Assembly (NCBI RefSeq): GCF_000186865.1
Contig: NW_008705563.1
Span: 633,778-679,361 of the forward strand
DNA from: Aureococcus anophagefferens
Lineage: Eukaryota; Sar; Pelagophyceae; Pelagomonadales; Pelagomonadaceae
DNA: 45,584 nucleotides
Direction: 5' to 3'
A model generated the notes under the pieces. That model was not told the DNA's origin. It did no database searches and saw only the letters and a program-made list of their open reading frames with translations. This document shows positions 1 to 10,000 of the stretch, piece by piece (the stretch's first letter is position 1; each line of letters opens with the position of its first letter). Made by a program: the position numbers and the translations under genes.

Positions 1-169
1 GTGCGGAGCGGCCGTGGGGGGCGGCCGGCGTGGGCGGGGTGCCGCATGTAAGGTGATGTGGTGTTTTCGAGGGACCGCGATTTGTATTCAAAAACGGCAC
101 GTTGAAGAGCAGTCTAAGCTCGAATCACCTTCTCTCAAACAAGAGAAGCAAAAGAAGCAGCTTGTGACG

Positions 170-715
170 ATGGCCCGTACCCTTCTTCTTTTGGCTGTGA
201 CCCCGGCCCTGGGCCTGCTTCCCGTGCAGCGGCGGCCCACGCGTCGCTGCGCGCCGCTGCGCGCGGCCGACGGCAACAGCGACGACTATTGGGTCGAGTA
301 CCGCGACGGCCAAGAATGCGTCGTGAGCGACATGGGCGCTTCGTGCATGGAGCGCGCGAACCTGCCAGACAAATCCCCAGGTTTCGTGGCGTTCACCCCT
401 TGGGAGGACTTCCGCAAGCCCTACGAGCCCCGCGCCGCCGCCGCTGCACCGGAGGTCCCCCCGGTGCCGTCGCCGCCTTCCTTGATCCCGTCGCCCACGG
501 CTTCCGAGCCGCCGAAGACGCCGGCGGAGGCGCGCGCGCGGGCGCGGGTGCAAGCGATTTCGCGGGAGGAATCTCATCTCCCAATCCATGCTCCGGCAGC
601 GCGTGATGTAGCCGCTCCCGCGGCCCGGAAACGCATGGCGTTGCGCGCCAGCGGATCCACGAAAATGGACACGGGCTTCCCGAAATTCCCCGGCAACAAC
701 AGGCCTCGCTTCTGA
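170..715 (+). CDS. Putative plastid-targeted small protein, unknown function
   Basis: A 181-residue protein beginning at the ATG at 170. The N-terminus (MARTLLLLAVTPALG, then an Arg-rich stretch to about residue 35) looks like the bipartite signal-plus-transit presequence used by algae with secondary plastids. The mature part opens with an acidic, aromatic segment (DYWVEYRDGQEC) and a short Trp-containing stretch (FTPWEDF). It continues into a Pro/Ala-rich linker and a basic tail ending PGNNRPRF. I recognise no enzyme motif. The frame is open upstream to position 14, but that extension starts at GTG and would mask the signal peptide, so ATG 170 is preferred. Targeting is inferred from composition only. 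Confidence 0.6.
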   Translation: MARTLLLLAVTPALGLLPVQRRPTRRCAPLRAADGNSDDYWVEYRDGQECVVSDMGASCMERANLPDKSPGFVAFTPWEDFRKPYEPRAAAAAPEVPPVPSPPSLIPSPTASEPPKTPAEARARARVQAISREESHLPIHAPAARDVAAPAARKRMALRASGSTKMDTGFPKFPGNNRPRF

Positions 716-1058
716 GGGCGACCCCATCTGTACCTTTTCATCGCATCGCACCCATCTACCGACCTACGCTCCCACCATGCCTCGGGCACGGACCGCCGCG
801 CGGTCCAGCGAAACCGAATCGCGCCGAGCGCGGCCAAACACTCGAACCCCCCCCCACTAAGACCTACGCTCCGACGCTAGGAGCGCGCGGCGGGCCGGCG
901 GCACGCGGCGGCGTCTGGCGCGGGCGGGCGGAACGTGTTTGTCTTCAAGCTGACATTCAATGTCTGCAGGCGTGCGTGAACGAGGTGAGCAATGGGCTCT
1001 TGATTCCGCCTTTCCGCTCCTCCGCTCCCACTCGGCGCGCAAGCCTACCGCGTGCGCC
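716..1058. other. Intergenic region upstream of the GT2 gene
   Basis: This 343-bp stretch lies between two plus-strand genes and should hold the 3' end of the first and the promoter and 5' UTR of the second. It contains a C-run near 848-857. I see no tRNA, repeat or convincing coding exon in it. Confidence 0.4.
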
Positions 1059-1901
1059 ATGCGGCGCGTCGCCGCCGTCGCCGTCGCGCAGCTCGCCGGC
1101 GCGTCGGCGCTGCTCCGCGTCGCCGTCGCCGTCGTCACGTATGACCGCCCGGCCTACCTCGAGCGATGCCTAGCGAACGTCGCGTCGCAGACCTACCCGA
1201 AGGAGCTCACGTCCGTCGTCGTCGTCGACGACACGCCCGGCGACGCGGCGCGAATTGCCGTCGAGGCGTCGACGGGCGCGGCGCTCGCGTGCGACAAATA
1301 CGTGCACCTCGACGCGCGCGCGAGCATCGGCGCGAAGCGTAATCTGGCCGCGGACGTCGCGCGCGACCTCGGCTGCGACGTCGTCGCGACCTGGGACGAC
1401 GACGACGTCTACGGCGACGACCGCCTCGCGGCGCAGCTCGCGCCCATCGCGGCCGGCGCCGCGGACGCGACCGTCGCGACGCCGAACGCGTGGCGCTACG
1501 AGGGCGGCGGGGACGCGGCGGACATGACCTGGGGCGGCTGGCTCGCGGCGGGGCTCGCGGCCCTGGACCCCGACGGCGCGCTCGGCACGGAGATCGTCGA
1601 CGAGGCCATCGCGAGCCTCTGCTACCGGACGGCGCTCCACGGCGCCGCCGCGGCGTACCCGGACGCGTCCTACGACGAGGACCGCGCGTTCCTCGGCGCG
1701 CTCAAGCGGGGCGGCGCGCGCGTGGCGCGCCTGCCGCCGGGCGCGCCGGCCTACGTCCACGTCAAGCACGCGCGCGCGGCCGCGCGCGGCCCGCTCACGC
1801 AGCTCTACGGCGCGGGCCTCGGCGCGCTCGCGACGCCGCCCGCGGCGCTCGCCGCCGTGTTCGCGGCGAGCGCGGCGCTGCGCAGCGTCGTACACCACTA
1901 G
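1059..1901 (+). CDS. Family 2-like glycosyltransferase (GT-A fold)
   Basis: A 280-residue protein. A short hydrophobic N-terminus (about residues 1-25) may be a signal peptide or anchor. Next comes a typical GT2 start: a VVTYDRPAYLERCL-type strand-helix, then VVVVDD at about residues 51-56. The DXD-like metal and sugar-nucleotide motif is TWDDDD near residue 110, preceded by the RNLA segment common in this fold. The acceptor side is less conserved and the C-terminus is hydrophobic and Ala-rich. The start at ATG 1059 is chosen because the upstream in-frame extension is not hydrophobic. Donor and acceptor are unknown. The TAG stop overlaps the stop codon of the convergent gene in the palindrome CTAG (1898-1901). 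Confidence 0.75.
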   Translation: MRRVAAVAVAQLAGASALLRVAVAVVTYDRPAYLERCLANVASQTYPKELTSVVVVDDTPGDAARIAVEASTGAALACDKYVHLDARASIGAKRNLAADVARDLGCDVVATWDDDDVYGDDRLAAQLAPIAAGAADATVATPNAWRYEGGGDAADMTWGGWLAAGLAALDPDGALGTEIVDEAIASLCYRTALHGAAAAYPDASYDEDRAFLGALKRGGARVARLPPGAPAYVHVKHARAAARGPLTQLYGAGLGALATPPAALAAVFAASAALRSVVHH

Positions 1902-2878
1902 TCTCTGTAGAAGCTGAAGAAGGACACGTCGCTCCCGAGCCAGTAGAGCGCGGCCGCGCACGGCGCGACGGCGAGGACGAAGCAGACGCCGACGAAGGCC
2001 GGCACGATGCGCTCGAAGGGCGCGCAGCCCGCCTTGCCCGCGCGGTGCGCGACCATGGACGCCTCCGTCGCGAAGAGCGCGAAGAGGCTCGTCGACGACT
2101 CGAGCGTGCGCTGCGCCGCGTGGAGCTCCGCGACGCGGTCCCACCAGGCGTCGGAGCCGAGGGCGAAGGCGACGCAGTCCGGGGCGAAGACGGCGCCGAG
2201 GGCGCCGATGGCCACGAGGCCGCGCGCGCGGAGCGCCTCCGTCGGCGACAGCGGCGGCCGCGACGCCGACGGCGGCCCGGCGAGCGTGTAGACCGGCGCC
2301 GCGGCGCCGTAGGCGAAGACGCCGAGGGCCAGGGGCGCGCAGACGCCGTCGAGGCCGGAGAGCCCCGGCGGGCAGGCCTCGGACGCGCGGAGCGCGAGCC
2401 ACGACACGGCGAGCGAGTACGCGCCCGCGAACGCCGTCACCGTCGCGTCGTCGACGATGCCGCGCCGCCGGTTCGGGCTGATGTTGTAGGCCGTCGCGAC
2501 CTGGGCGAAGGCCGCCGCCGCCGACGCGGCGCCGAGCGCGACGGCCGCGACCTCCGTGGCGACGTAGGCCTCGCCGTAGCGCCCGGCGACGTTCTCCGCG
2601 GACACCGCGGCGCCGACGGCGAGGAGCGCGAGTGCCAGGAGGTCCCGCGGGTTCGCGAGAGCTGTGGCGAGCGACGGCCGCTCGCGCAGGTCCAGCGAGT
2701 CGCTGATCAAGTAGTCGTCGCCGACGTAGACGTCGGTGGTGGCGCGGCGCGGCGTTGGACTGTGTTCGGTGGCGAAGCGCCGATGCGGCTGCGTTGGTGC
2801 GCGCTGCGCGACGAGTCGTCGCTGCAAGCACGTCGCTGGCGCCAGGAAGGCGAGGAATATGGCCGATTTGATCACCAT
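1898..2878 (-). CDS. Plastid-targeted multi-span membrane protein, unknown
   Basis: A 326-residue protein. The first 18 residues (MVIKSAIFLAFLAPATC) form a signal peptide. They are followed by a Ser/Thr/Arg-rich transit-like region to about residue 50, so plastid envelope or thylakoid targeting is likely. The mature part has roughly six hydrophobic segments, including LLALALLAVGAAVSA and the C-terminal VPAFVGVCFVLAVAPCAAALYWLG, and ends VSFFSFYRD. I recognise no transporter signature. ATG 2878 is chosen because it gives the signal peptide directly; the longer upstream frame is not credible. The gene is convergent with the GT2 gene and divergent from the gene at 3001. Confidence 0.6.
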   Translation of the reverse strand: MVIKSAIFLAFLAPATCLQRRLVAQRAPTQPHRRFATEHSPTPRRATTDVYVGDDYLISDSLDLRERPSLATALANPRDLLALALLAVGAAVSAENVAGRYGEAYVATEVAAVALGAASAAAAFAQVATAYNISPNRRRGIVDDATVTAFAGAYSLAVSWLALRASEACPPGLSGLDGVCAPLALGVFAYGAAAPVYTLAGPPSASRPPLSPTEALRARGLVAIGALGAVFAPDCVAFALGSDAWWDRVAELHAAQRTLESSTSLFALFATEASMVAHRAGKAGCAPFERIVPAFVGVCFVLAVAPCAAALYWLGSDVSFFSFYRD

Positions 2879-3000
2879 GCGCCGTCCTTGCTGCTTGTTT
2901 GCGGCATGATGACAACATGATGCAGTCGAATCATTGCTTCTCCTCGTCGCGCTGCTCTCCGTGCTCGCTCCTTCAGCCGCCTCGTCGCGCTGCCCAATCC
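2879..3000. promoter_or_regulatory. Divergent promoter region
   Basis: Only 122 bp separate the start codons of the minus-strand plastid membrane protein gene and the plus-strand gene at 3001, so both promoters and 5' UTRs must fit here or extend into the coding regions. No TATA-like box stands out. Confidence 0.45.
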
Positions 3001-4197
3001 ATGGATCCCATCTCGAAAGAGCCGCTGCTTCCCAGCGCGCCGCCGGCCGGCCTGCCGAGCGCGCCGCCACTAGAGGATGCGATTCCCGAGGCCGAGGTCG
3101 TGAGCGTGTCGGATGCGATGCCGGCGCCGGCGGCGACGGTGGTGGCCGTCGAGTCGCCCTACTTTTACACGCCGGCGGAGCTGGCCACGTTGGACGCGAG
3201 CCCGCTAAACGAGTACTTCGACGGCGGCGAGGCCGCGGCGGCCGCGCGGACGCCGCTCGACGCGGCCGCGCCGCTGGCCGTCGCGCGCGGCGGCGCGGCC
3301 GGCGCCGCGCTCGCGGCGCCGCTGCTCACGACGGCCGCGGGCGTGCCCGTCGTCGCCGTGGCCCGGTCGCCGTCGCGCGCCGTCACCCTGCGCGACGGCC
3401 GCTCCGGCGTCAAGAGCGGCGACGCGCTGCTCCAGACGTCGCCGGAGGAGATCATATTGTTCCTCCAAACCCACAATACGCGCCCCTTCCTCGCCGCCCA
3501 CGTCGTGGGCTACCACCACGAGACGCGGACGCGGCGGGTCACGCGCGTCGACTCCAAGGGCCGCGAGCGCCGCGAGACGGAGACGTACTCGGAGCGCGTC
3601 GACGACTTCGACTACAAGGTCGACGTCAGCGACTGGATCTACCCCGTCGGCTACATCCACGCCGACGGCCCGAACTCCGTCCCCGAGGTCGTCGAGGCCT
3701 ACGTCCGCGACGCGAACCTGCTCAAGACGCTCCAGATGACCAAGGAGATCGACGGCTTCGACTTCGACGCGCTCCGCGACGCGATCCACGGCCGCATCCG
3801 GGCGCTGGGCTGGTGCCGCGAGCTCTCGGTGGATTTCCCGACGGCGAACGCGTCCGTGCGCGTCTTCAACGAGAATCGGCTGTCTCGACTCTGGGAGAAC
3901 TCCTGCGGGTTCTGCCTCTTGCACGCGACGTTGCTCCCGTGCCTCGCGCTCCGGTGCTACCGCGGCGACTGCAACCGCTGCCTCTGCCGCGCGGCGGGCT
4001 CGTCGCGAAACGCCGCGATCAAGTCGTCCTTCCGCATCCCCTACGACCCGCGCCAGGTCTTCGACGCCATCGCGCCCCAGCTCTGGTGCCCGGGCTGGAG
4101 CGGCGCGGCCCTCGCCATGGACACGATCGCCTCCGCGCTGGAGTACGGCGTCGCGTCGAGAGGGCGCCGGCGCCGCCGGCGCGGCCGTCGCTGGTGA
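3001..4197 (+). CDS. Conserved-looking hypothetical protein with Cys cluster
   Basis: A 398-residue protein of unknown function. An acidic, Pro/Ala-rich N-terminal third includes MDPISKEPLL, which resembles a dileucine sorting motif. A compact charged region follows at about residues 170-300 (YHHETRTRRVTRVDSKGRE, then SDWIYPVGYIHADGP). A Cys-rich patch near residues 315-335 (CRYRGDCNRCLCRA-like) leads to a final segment with FRIPYDP and LWCPGWSG. The last 12 residues are almost all Arg. A shifted frame there would read Ala/Gly-rich sequence instead, so the annotated end may reflect a small indel or an unseen intron. The stop lies 17 bp from the convergent stop of the next gene. Confidence 0.6.
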   Translation: MDPISKEPLLPSAPPAGLPSAPPLEDAIPEAEVVSVSDAMPAPAATVVAVESPYFYTPAELATLDASPLNEYFDGGEAAAAARTPLDAAAPLAVARGGAAGAALAAPLLTTAAGVPVVAVARSPSRAVTLRDGRSGVKSGDALLQTSPEEIILFLQTHNTRPFLAAHVVGYHHETRTRRVTRVDSKGRERRETETYSERVDDFDYKVDVSDWIYPVGYIHADGPNSVPEVVEAYVRDANLLKTLQMTKEIDGFDFDALRDAIHGRIRALGWCRELSVDFPTANASVRVFNENRLSRLWENSCGFCLLHATLLPCLALRCYRGDCNRCLCRAAGSSRNAAIKSSFRIPYDPRQVFDAIAPQLWCPGWSGAALAMDTIASALEYGVASRGRRRRRRGRRW

Positions 4198-4214
4198 GGC
4201 GTCGATAATTATCA

Positions 4215-6851
4215 TCACGGATTATGCAGCGGGTGCGGGACGAGGCGCAGGAGCGCGTCGAGGACCCAGTCCGGGATGGGCCGCGCGAGGAAGAGCGCGG
4301 CGGCGCAGGGCACGCGGAGCCTCGCGGCCTCTACGAGGGCCGCGGAGCAGGGCCCCGCGGCGTAGCGCGCCCGCGGCGCCGGCGCGAGGAGCGCGTCGAG
4401 GATCGGCGGCGTCGTGGCGCGCCGCGGCGGCACGTCGCAGACGTCGGCCGCGGGGCACATGCGCGACTCGCCGCCCGACACGGACCCCGGCGCGACGACC
4501 GCGACGAAGCGCTCCCGCGAGGCGTCGCGCGCGAACTCCCGCCGGAGCGAGTCCGCGGCCGCGTCCAGCGCGGCCTTCGACGCCGCGTAGTACAGCTGGT
4601 CCGGGCCGGGGAAGACCGCGGCCATGGACGACACGAAGACGACGCGGTCGAGCCGGTCCTCGAGCGCCCGCGTGAGCTCGACGGGGCCGAAGAAGTTGAC
4701 CTCGAAGAGCTCCCGCGCGTCGCCCGCGACGACGCCGGCGGCGTGGACGACGGCGTCGACGTTCGGGTTCGCGGCGACGAGGGCCGCCGCGGCCGCGGGG
4801 ATCGCGGCCGCGTCGGCGAGGTCGACGGGGACGACGTCGAACCGGTTGTTTTTTGCCGGGTAGCGGTCGCGCGCGGCGCGGCGGACGTTCTCGAGCGCGT
4901 CGCGATCCCGCGACGCGGCGACGACGTCGTGGCCGAGGCCGTAGAGCGCCATCGCCGCGTCGCGGCCGACGCCGGACGTCGCGCCCGTGACGACGACGGC
5001 GCGCGTCCGGCCCTCGGCGAGGGCCTCGAAGCGCGCGAAGAGCTCGCGCTCGGACTCGCTCGGCGCGGCGACGCGCGCGAGCCAGGCGAGCGGCGGCGCC
5101 AGCGCGCGCGCCGCCGCCGCGCGGAGCGACGGGAGGAGCAGCTCGTCCGCGTCGCGCGGCGCCGCCTCCGGGGGCCGCGGCGCGAAGTCGGAGTAGAGGA
5201 CGACTTGTTCCGCCCGCGCCGACTCGGAGGCCGCGCGGTCGCGCCGGAGCGACGCGTCGGCGCGCCGGAGCGCGGCCGCGCGGTCGCGGACGCGCGTGTC
5301 GCGGCCGAGGCGGCGGCGGAACGCGGCGTCGCCGCCGCGGCGCCGCCAGAAGTCCTGGCAGTCGACCTCGACGACGAAGACCGCGGCGTCGTCGAGCGGA
5401 TGACGGACCTCGACGCGCGCGGACACGAGGACGTCGCCGTCCTGGGACGCCGCGAGCGCGCGGAACGACGCGGCCTCGGCGAGGCGGTAGCCCGTGCCTC
5501 CCGCGCAGAGGAACTCGTGCTTCGCGGCGGCCGACGGGTGGACGAGCGCGTTGAGCACGAGCTGGTGGTGCTGCGTCGCCGGGTGGCGTTTCGTCCAGCC
5601 CGCGAGGTCGACGGCCGCCGCCGCGCGGACGCCGATCGCGCCGTCGAAGCGCGGGGCGTCTTCCGAAGCGCCCGGCGGGCGGCCCCCCGCGCGCGTCCAG
5701 GGGAACCACGCCGGCGCCGTGGCGAAGGTGAGCCTCGCCTCGCGGAACGCGTAGGGCTCGAAGAATGTTGGCATGCCGAGCGCGCGCTCGTAGCCCGTCG
5801 GCGTGAAGGGGACGAGGCCGGTCCTCCGCCAGGCGCAGGGGTGGCCCAGGGCGCCGCCCGCGACGGACGCCAGCGAGGCGCCGGAGAGGAGGACGACGAC
5901 GGCGCCGCGCCACGCGAGCGGCGGGCGGGCCGCGGCGTCCCGCGGCGTCCGCCGCGCCATCGCGCGCTCGAAGGCCGAGAGCGACGCCGCGTGCGCGATC
6001 ATGTAGCGCGTGATCCACGGCACGTCGACGACGACGCCGACGGCGGCGTGGAAGGCCGCGGCGGCGACGAGGCCCCGCCGCCTCCAGTCCGCGACGAAGA
6101 GCAGGGACGGGAAGACGAGCACCTCGAGCGCGAGCGCCGCGTAGGTGAGCGGCCGCGAGCGGCGGACGAGGAACGCGCGGAGCGCCGTCGCCCCGGCGAC
6201 GGCGGGCCGCGCGGTGACGGCGTCGACGAGGAGCCCGACCGCGTCGCCCCGGACCCAGGACGGCGACGCGAGCTTGAGCAGGCCCGCGTAGAGCATGCCG
6301 ACGGAATTCGCGGCCCACGCGGAGAAGCGCGCGACGGAGAGGGCGAGCTGCGTTGCGTTTGTCGCCTCCTCTACGGAGTCGACGGCGGCGACGAGCGCGA
6401 CGGCCCAGATGGCGTAAGAGTCCGAGGGCTGGACGACGTTGCCGTCGTGGACCGCCATCCAACACAGCCGCATCGCGACGACGACCGCGCACGCGCGGCG
6501 GCGGCACCGGCGGCGGCCGAGCGCGAGCGCCGCGCCGAGACAGCAGACGATCACGCACCAGGCGCGCACGCCGACGCACCGCACGAGGCCCCGCTGCGCC
6601 CGCGCGGCGCGGCTCGCCAGGCGGCCGACGGGGCCGGCGCCGTAGAATACCGGCATGGCTTCGTACTCGACCATCCAATCGTAGGTCGACGGGTCCGCGA
6701 GGATTTTTGCGTGCTCGAAGATCAGGGCGAAGGCTACGGCGAAGCGGGCGATGGCGTTGGTGACCATTTGGCGCTTTGGGCTCGGGCCTCGGCTCATCGA
6801 GGCTTTCTCCGGACGTGGCGCGCCGCGCCGTCTGCGAGAGGTCGTGAACAT
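4215..6851 (-). CDS. HTTM membrane domain fused to short-chain dehydrogenase
   Basis: An 878-residue two-part protein. The N-terminal half resembles HTTM proteins, the horizontally spread relatives of vitamin K-dependent gamma-carboxylase. It has several hydrophobic spans and the typical segment MLYAGLLKLASPSWVRGDAV near residue 185. A linking region of about residues 330-600 has Trp- and Asp-rich stretches. The C-terminal 260 residues are a classical SDR: VVTGATSGVGRD (cofactor loop, near residue 620), VVHAAGVV (the NNAG position), FVSSMAAV, and YYAASKAAL containing the catalytic Tyr-xxx-Lys. In-frame ATGs lie at 6851, 6797 and 6767; 6851 has G at -3 and is used, with moderate confidence. 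Substrate unknown. No stop separates the two parts. Confidence 0.75.
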   Translation of the reverse strand: MFTTSRRRRGAPRPEKASMSRGPSPKRQMVTNAIARFAVAFALIFEHAKILADPSTYDWMVEYEAMPVFYGAGPVGRLASRAARAQRGLVRCVGVRAWCVIVCCLGAALALGRRRCRRRACAVVVAMRLCWMAVHDGNVVQPSDSYAIWAVALVAAVDSVEEATNATQLALSVARFSAWAANSVGMLYAGLLKLASPSWVRGDAVGLLVDAVTARPAVAGATALRAFLVRRSRPLTYAALALEVLVFPSLLFVADWRRRGLVAAAAFHAAVGVVVDVPWITRYMIAHAASLSAFERAMARRTPRDAAARPPLAWRGAVVVLLSGASLASVAGGALGHPCAWRRTGLVPFTPTGYERALGMPTFFEPYAFREARLTFATAPAWFPWTRAGGRPPGASEDAPRFDGAIGVRAAAAVDLAGWTKRHPATQHHQLVLNALVHPSAAAKHEFLCAGGTGYRLAEAASFRALAASQDGDVLVSARVEVRHPLDDAAVFVVEVDCQDFWRRRGGDAAFRRRLGRDTRVRDRAAALRRADASLRRDRAASESARAEQVVLYSDFAPRPPEAAPRDADELLLPSLRAAAARALAPPLAWLARVAAPSESERELFARFEALAEGRTRAVVVTGATSGVGRDAAMALYGLGHDVVAASRDRDALENVRRAARDRYPAKNNRFDVVPVDLADAAAIPAAAAALVAANPNVDAVVHAAGVVAGDARELFEVNFFGPVELTRALEDRLDRVVFVSSMAAVFPGPDQLYYAASKAALDAAADSLRREFARDASRERFVAVVAPGSVSGGESRMCPAADVCDVPPRRATTPPILDALLAPAPRARYAAGPCSAALVEAARLRVPCAAALFLARPIPDWVLDALLRLVPHPLHNP

Positions 6852-7075
6852 CGCGCCGCTAGCACGAAGCTTCGAAGTGGTAAAACTTTGGCGATTGCCT
6901 GTTAGCCGCACCGCAGGAGGAATCGAGGGGAGGGAGGATCCAAGGGAAGGGTTAGGGTAGTGGAGTGGGGAGTGGGAGCACGATCGGGAGGATCGGCCTA
7001 GTGCCCCATGCAGAATCGAGGCAACCCCCGACTCTGCGGAGTCGGGGCACGCCTCGAATCTGAAGTGGACTGGAG
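6852..7075. other. Intergenic region with G-rich tract and hairpin
   Basis: This 224-bp gap lies between the 3' end of the giant gene and the start of the HTTM-SDR gene, both on the minus strand. It holds a purine-rich G tract (about 6915-6990) and a strong two-tier hairpin at 7012-7061. Confidence 0.45.
7012..7061. repeat. Nested inverted repeat, 3' side of the giant gene
   Basis: Inner arms CCCCGACTC (7026-7034) and GAGTCGGGG (7039-7047) match perfectly around a TGCG loop. Outer arms AGAATCGAGGC (7012-7022) and GCCTCGAATCT (7051-7061) pair at 10 of 11 positions. The structure starts 15 bp downstream of the giant gene's stop codon, so it would lie in the 3' UTR as a stable RNA hairpin. Confidence 0.8.
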
Positions 7076-10000
7076 CTAGGAGAACACGAGCGACGCCGTC
7101 TTGACCTCCTCCACCGCGAGGTCCAGGTCCAGGGCGAGCTCGTCGTCCGACTCGGACGCCGACGCGTCCTCCCGCCGGACCGGCCCGAGGTCGACGTCGT
7201 CGGCGAAGGACACGACGACGGCGCGCCGCTTCTCGCGCTCCTCGTCCTCGTCCTCGTCCTCGTCCGACGCGGGCGGCGCGGCCCGGGCGGCCGCGCGCCG
7301 CGCGCGGGCCTTGCGGAATTTCCGGTAGACCTTGCGGGCCGCGTTCGGCGCGCCGAGGATGGCCTTGCGCTGCCAGAGCGCGACGACCAGGACCACCAGA
7401 ACGAACACCCAGAAGAGGGGATTCTCGGGGCCCTGCTCCCCGAGGCCCGCGTAGGTCACCTCCCCGATGAGGATGCAGAGGAACAGGAGCACGTTCGCGA
7501 GCTCGTCGACGACGGTCTGCTGGAGCTCGAGGTGGAGCGCGAGGAAGAGGCCCACGAGGACGATGGAGCTCCGGCTCGCCCGCGGCGGGCTCCAGGACTC
7601 GTAGTCCGCGGTCCGCGCGAGGTGCGCCGGGTCCCACCGGCGGCTCGACGCGCGGTGCGCGCGGTTCGAGCCGACGCGGCCGCGCTCGGCCTCGGCCTCC
7701 CGCGCGAGGTCGCCGGCCACCTTCGCGGCGCGCGCCACGGCCTGGCGCGCCGTCTCGACGGGCGCCGCCTCGCGCGAGGTCTCGATGGGCGCCGGCGGCT
7801 TTTCGCGCGCGCGCGCGAGGTCCGAGGGCTCGACGGGCAGCGGCGCGCGGAACTTGAGCCGCGGCACCCGGAACGGATCGCCGACGTGCGCAATTCGGTC
7901 CCGAATGGCCCGCGGCACGAATTTGTAGCGGAAGTAAATGCGCAGCGGGATCAAGGCGACGGCGCACTGGAGCAGAGCCACCCACGCCGCGTCGACCATG
8001 ATCGCCGTGCCCTTGCCCTCCATCATCCGCGTGGCGAAGAGCATGAAGTAGAAGGCGCCGCCGGAGATGAGGGCCATGACAAAGAAGGCCAGACCCTTGG
8101 CCCAGGCGGCGACGGGCGCGGGCTCGGCTTCCGCGCCGCCCGCGCCGTCGCGGAAGACCAGGCGCTCCGTGCCGGGGGGCAAAGCGGACGCGTAGTGGAC
8201 CTGGCAGAGCGCCGCCCCGCGCGTCGCCGGGTCGTCGTCCTCCAGCCCCGGCGCGAAGGCCTCGAAGCACTCGATCGACTCGATGAGCCGCGCGCGCGCG
8301 CGCCGCGCGAAGCGCGTCCGCCAGTAGAACCCCTTCGGCTCGCACGCCCAGGCGCGCTCGTGGCATTTCAGCAGCGTCTTCAAGTCGGCCTTCGGCGTCG
8401 GGTCCGTCTCGGCCTCTAGCGCGTCGACCAGCTCCAGACGCCGCGCCAACACAATCTTCATCGTCGTCTCGAGCGCCGCGTTCGCCGCCGCGGCGGTGGC
8501 GTCGCCCTCGGCGTCGACGCTCTCGTCGATGCCCAAACCCGCCAAAAGCCGCCGGCCGCCCTCGACCGCGTGCTCGTTGTCCTCGGTGGGGCCGTCGTCC
8601 TGCTCCTCGCCGCAGCAGGGCTTCGACGGCACGAAGAAGTAGCGCGCGGAGAGGTACTCGATGAGCTTGATCAGCGGGAGCGTCAACGCGACGGCGAGCA
8701 CCGCGACCTGGAGCTCCGAGTAGAACTCGTCCTCGGGGGAGAGCTCCGCCATCGTGCACGGCTCCTCGAAGATCGGATTCCACTCGCAGAGCGACCGCTG
8801 GCCCCAGGACGCCGTCGACTTGACCTTGAGGCAGCTCGCCTCCGTGGTCTCCATCTCGCACATGCCGGCCGGGAACTGGTACCACGACACCAGCGCCGTG
8901 CCCCAGACGATGAGGAGCATGTCCACGAACCACAAGAGGCAGCGCACGGGCCGCGGCTCGTCCGCGTCGTAGTGGAGCAGCGACCCGAACCACTCGTGCT
9001 CGCGGACCGCGATCGCGGCGAGGGCCTTGAGCTTCTTGTACGTCGACACGCGCGCGGTCTCGCCGAGCGGGTCGCCGCCCAGGCTCGCGCGCAGGCCCTT
9101 CCGCACGCCCGTGCTCTCGCCGAGGCCCGCGGGCAGCGCGTCCGCGAGCGACCGCTCGCGGGTGAGCTTGGAATTCGGCGAGAGCGGACCGTCCGCGTCG
9201 TCGCCGCGGCCGCCGCGGCCGGCCTCGACCGACGGGCGCTTCTGCGCCGGTTCGACGTCGTCGTCCCGATGGCGCCGATCCAAATAGCCGCCGATGAGAG
9301 CACAGCCGCCGCAGATGCCCAGCATGGCGTAGATGAGCTTGAGGAGCGACGACGCGGACTCGACCAAGGACCCCGCGAGCGGGTTCGAGAAGGCCTGCTT
9401 GTAGTAGTTGAGGTAGGCGTTGCCGCTCGTCGCCGACGCGTAGTCCGACGCGGGCGCCTGCCGGCAGGAGCAGGTCGTGTTCGTCGCCGTCTCCGCGACG
9501 ACGAAGCACGACGTCGCGTCCCAGTCGCCGACGTCCTCGGCGTAGCGGAGGCACGTCGGCACGGCCTCGACGCTGCAGTTGACGTCGACGAGGCCCGTCG
9601 CGTTGAAGCACACGAGCTCCTGCATCTCCGACGCGTTGTAGCCCGGGCACGTGGCGTTCGGCGCCGCGCCGACGCTGCAGTCGACCGCCACGCTCTCGAC
9701 GTCGTCGTCGGAGACGTTCGCGGCGGGCGCGACGCGCTGGATGACGAACTCGTAGTTCGTCGCGAGCGACTTGCCCGCTTCCCAGGCCCCGGCGACGTCG
9801 CCGTCGCCCCCTTTCTCCTTGAGCGCGCGCCGCCGCCGCTCGCGCCGCCGGCCGCGCGCGGACGTCGACGCGCCGAGGCGCCGCCGCGCGAGCGTCGGGT
9901 CCTCCTCGCCCTGCGCCTGGGACCCGAAGCGGACGACCGTGCTCTCGACGTCGGACGCGTTCGCGTTGGGGCGCGTGTTCTCCTGGTACTCGACGAAGAC

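Noticed and set aside
6945..6960. GGGTTAGGG telomere-like sequence
   Set aside because: Barely more than one unit inside a G-rich tract; no array.
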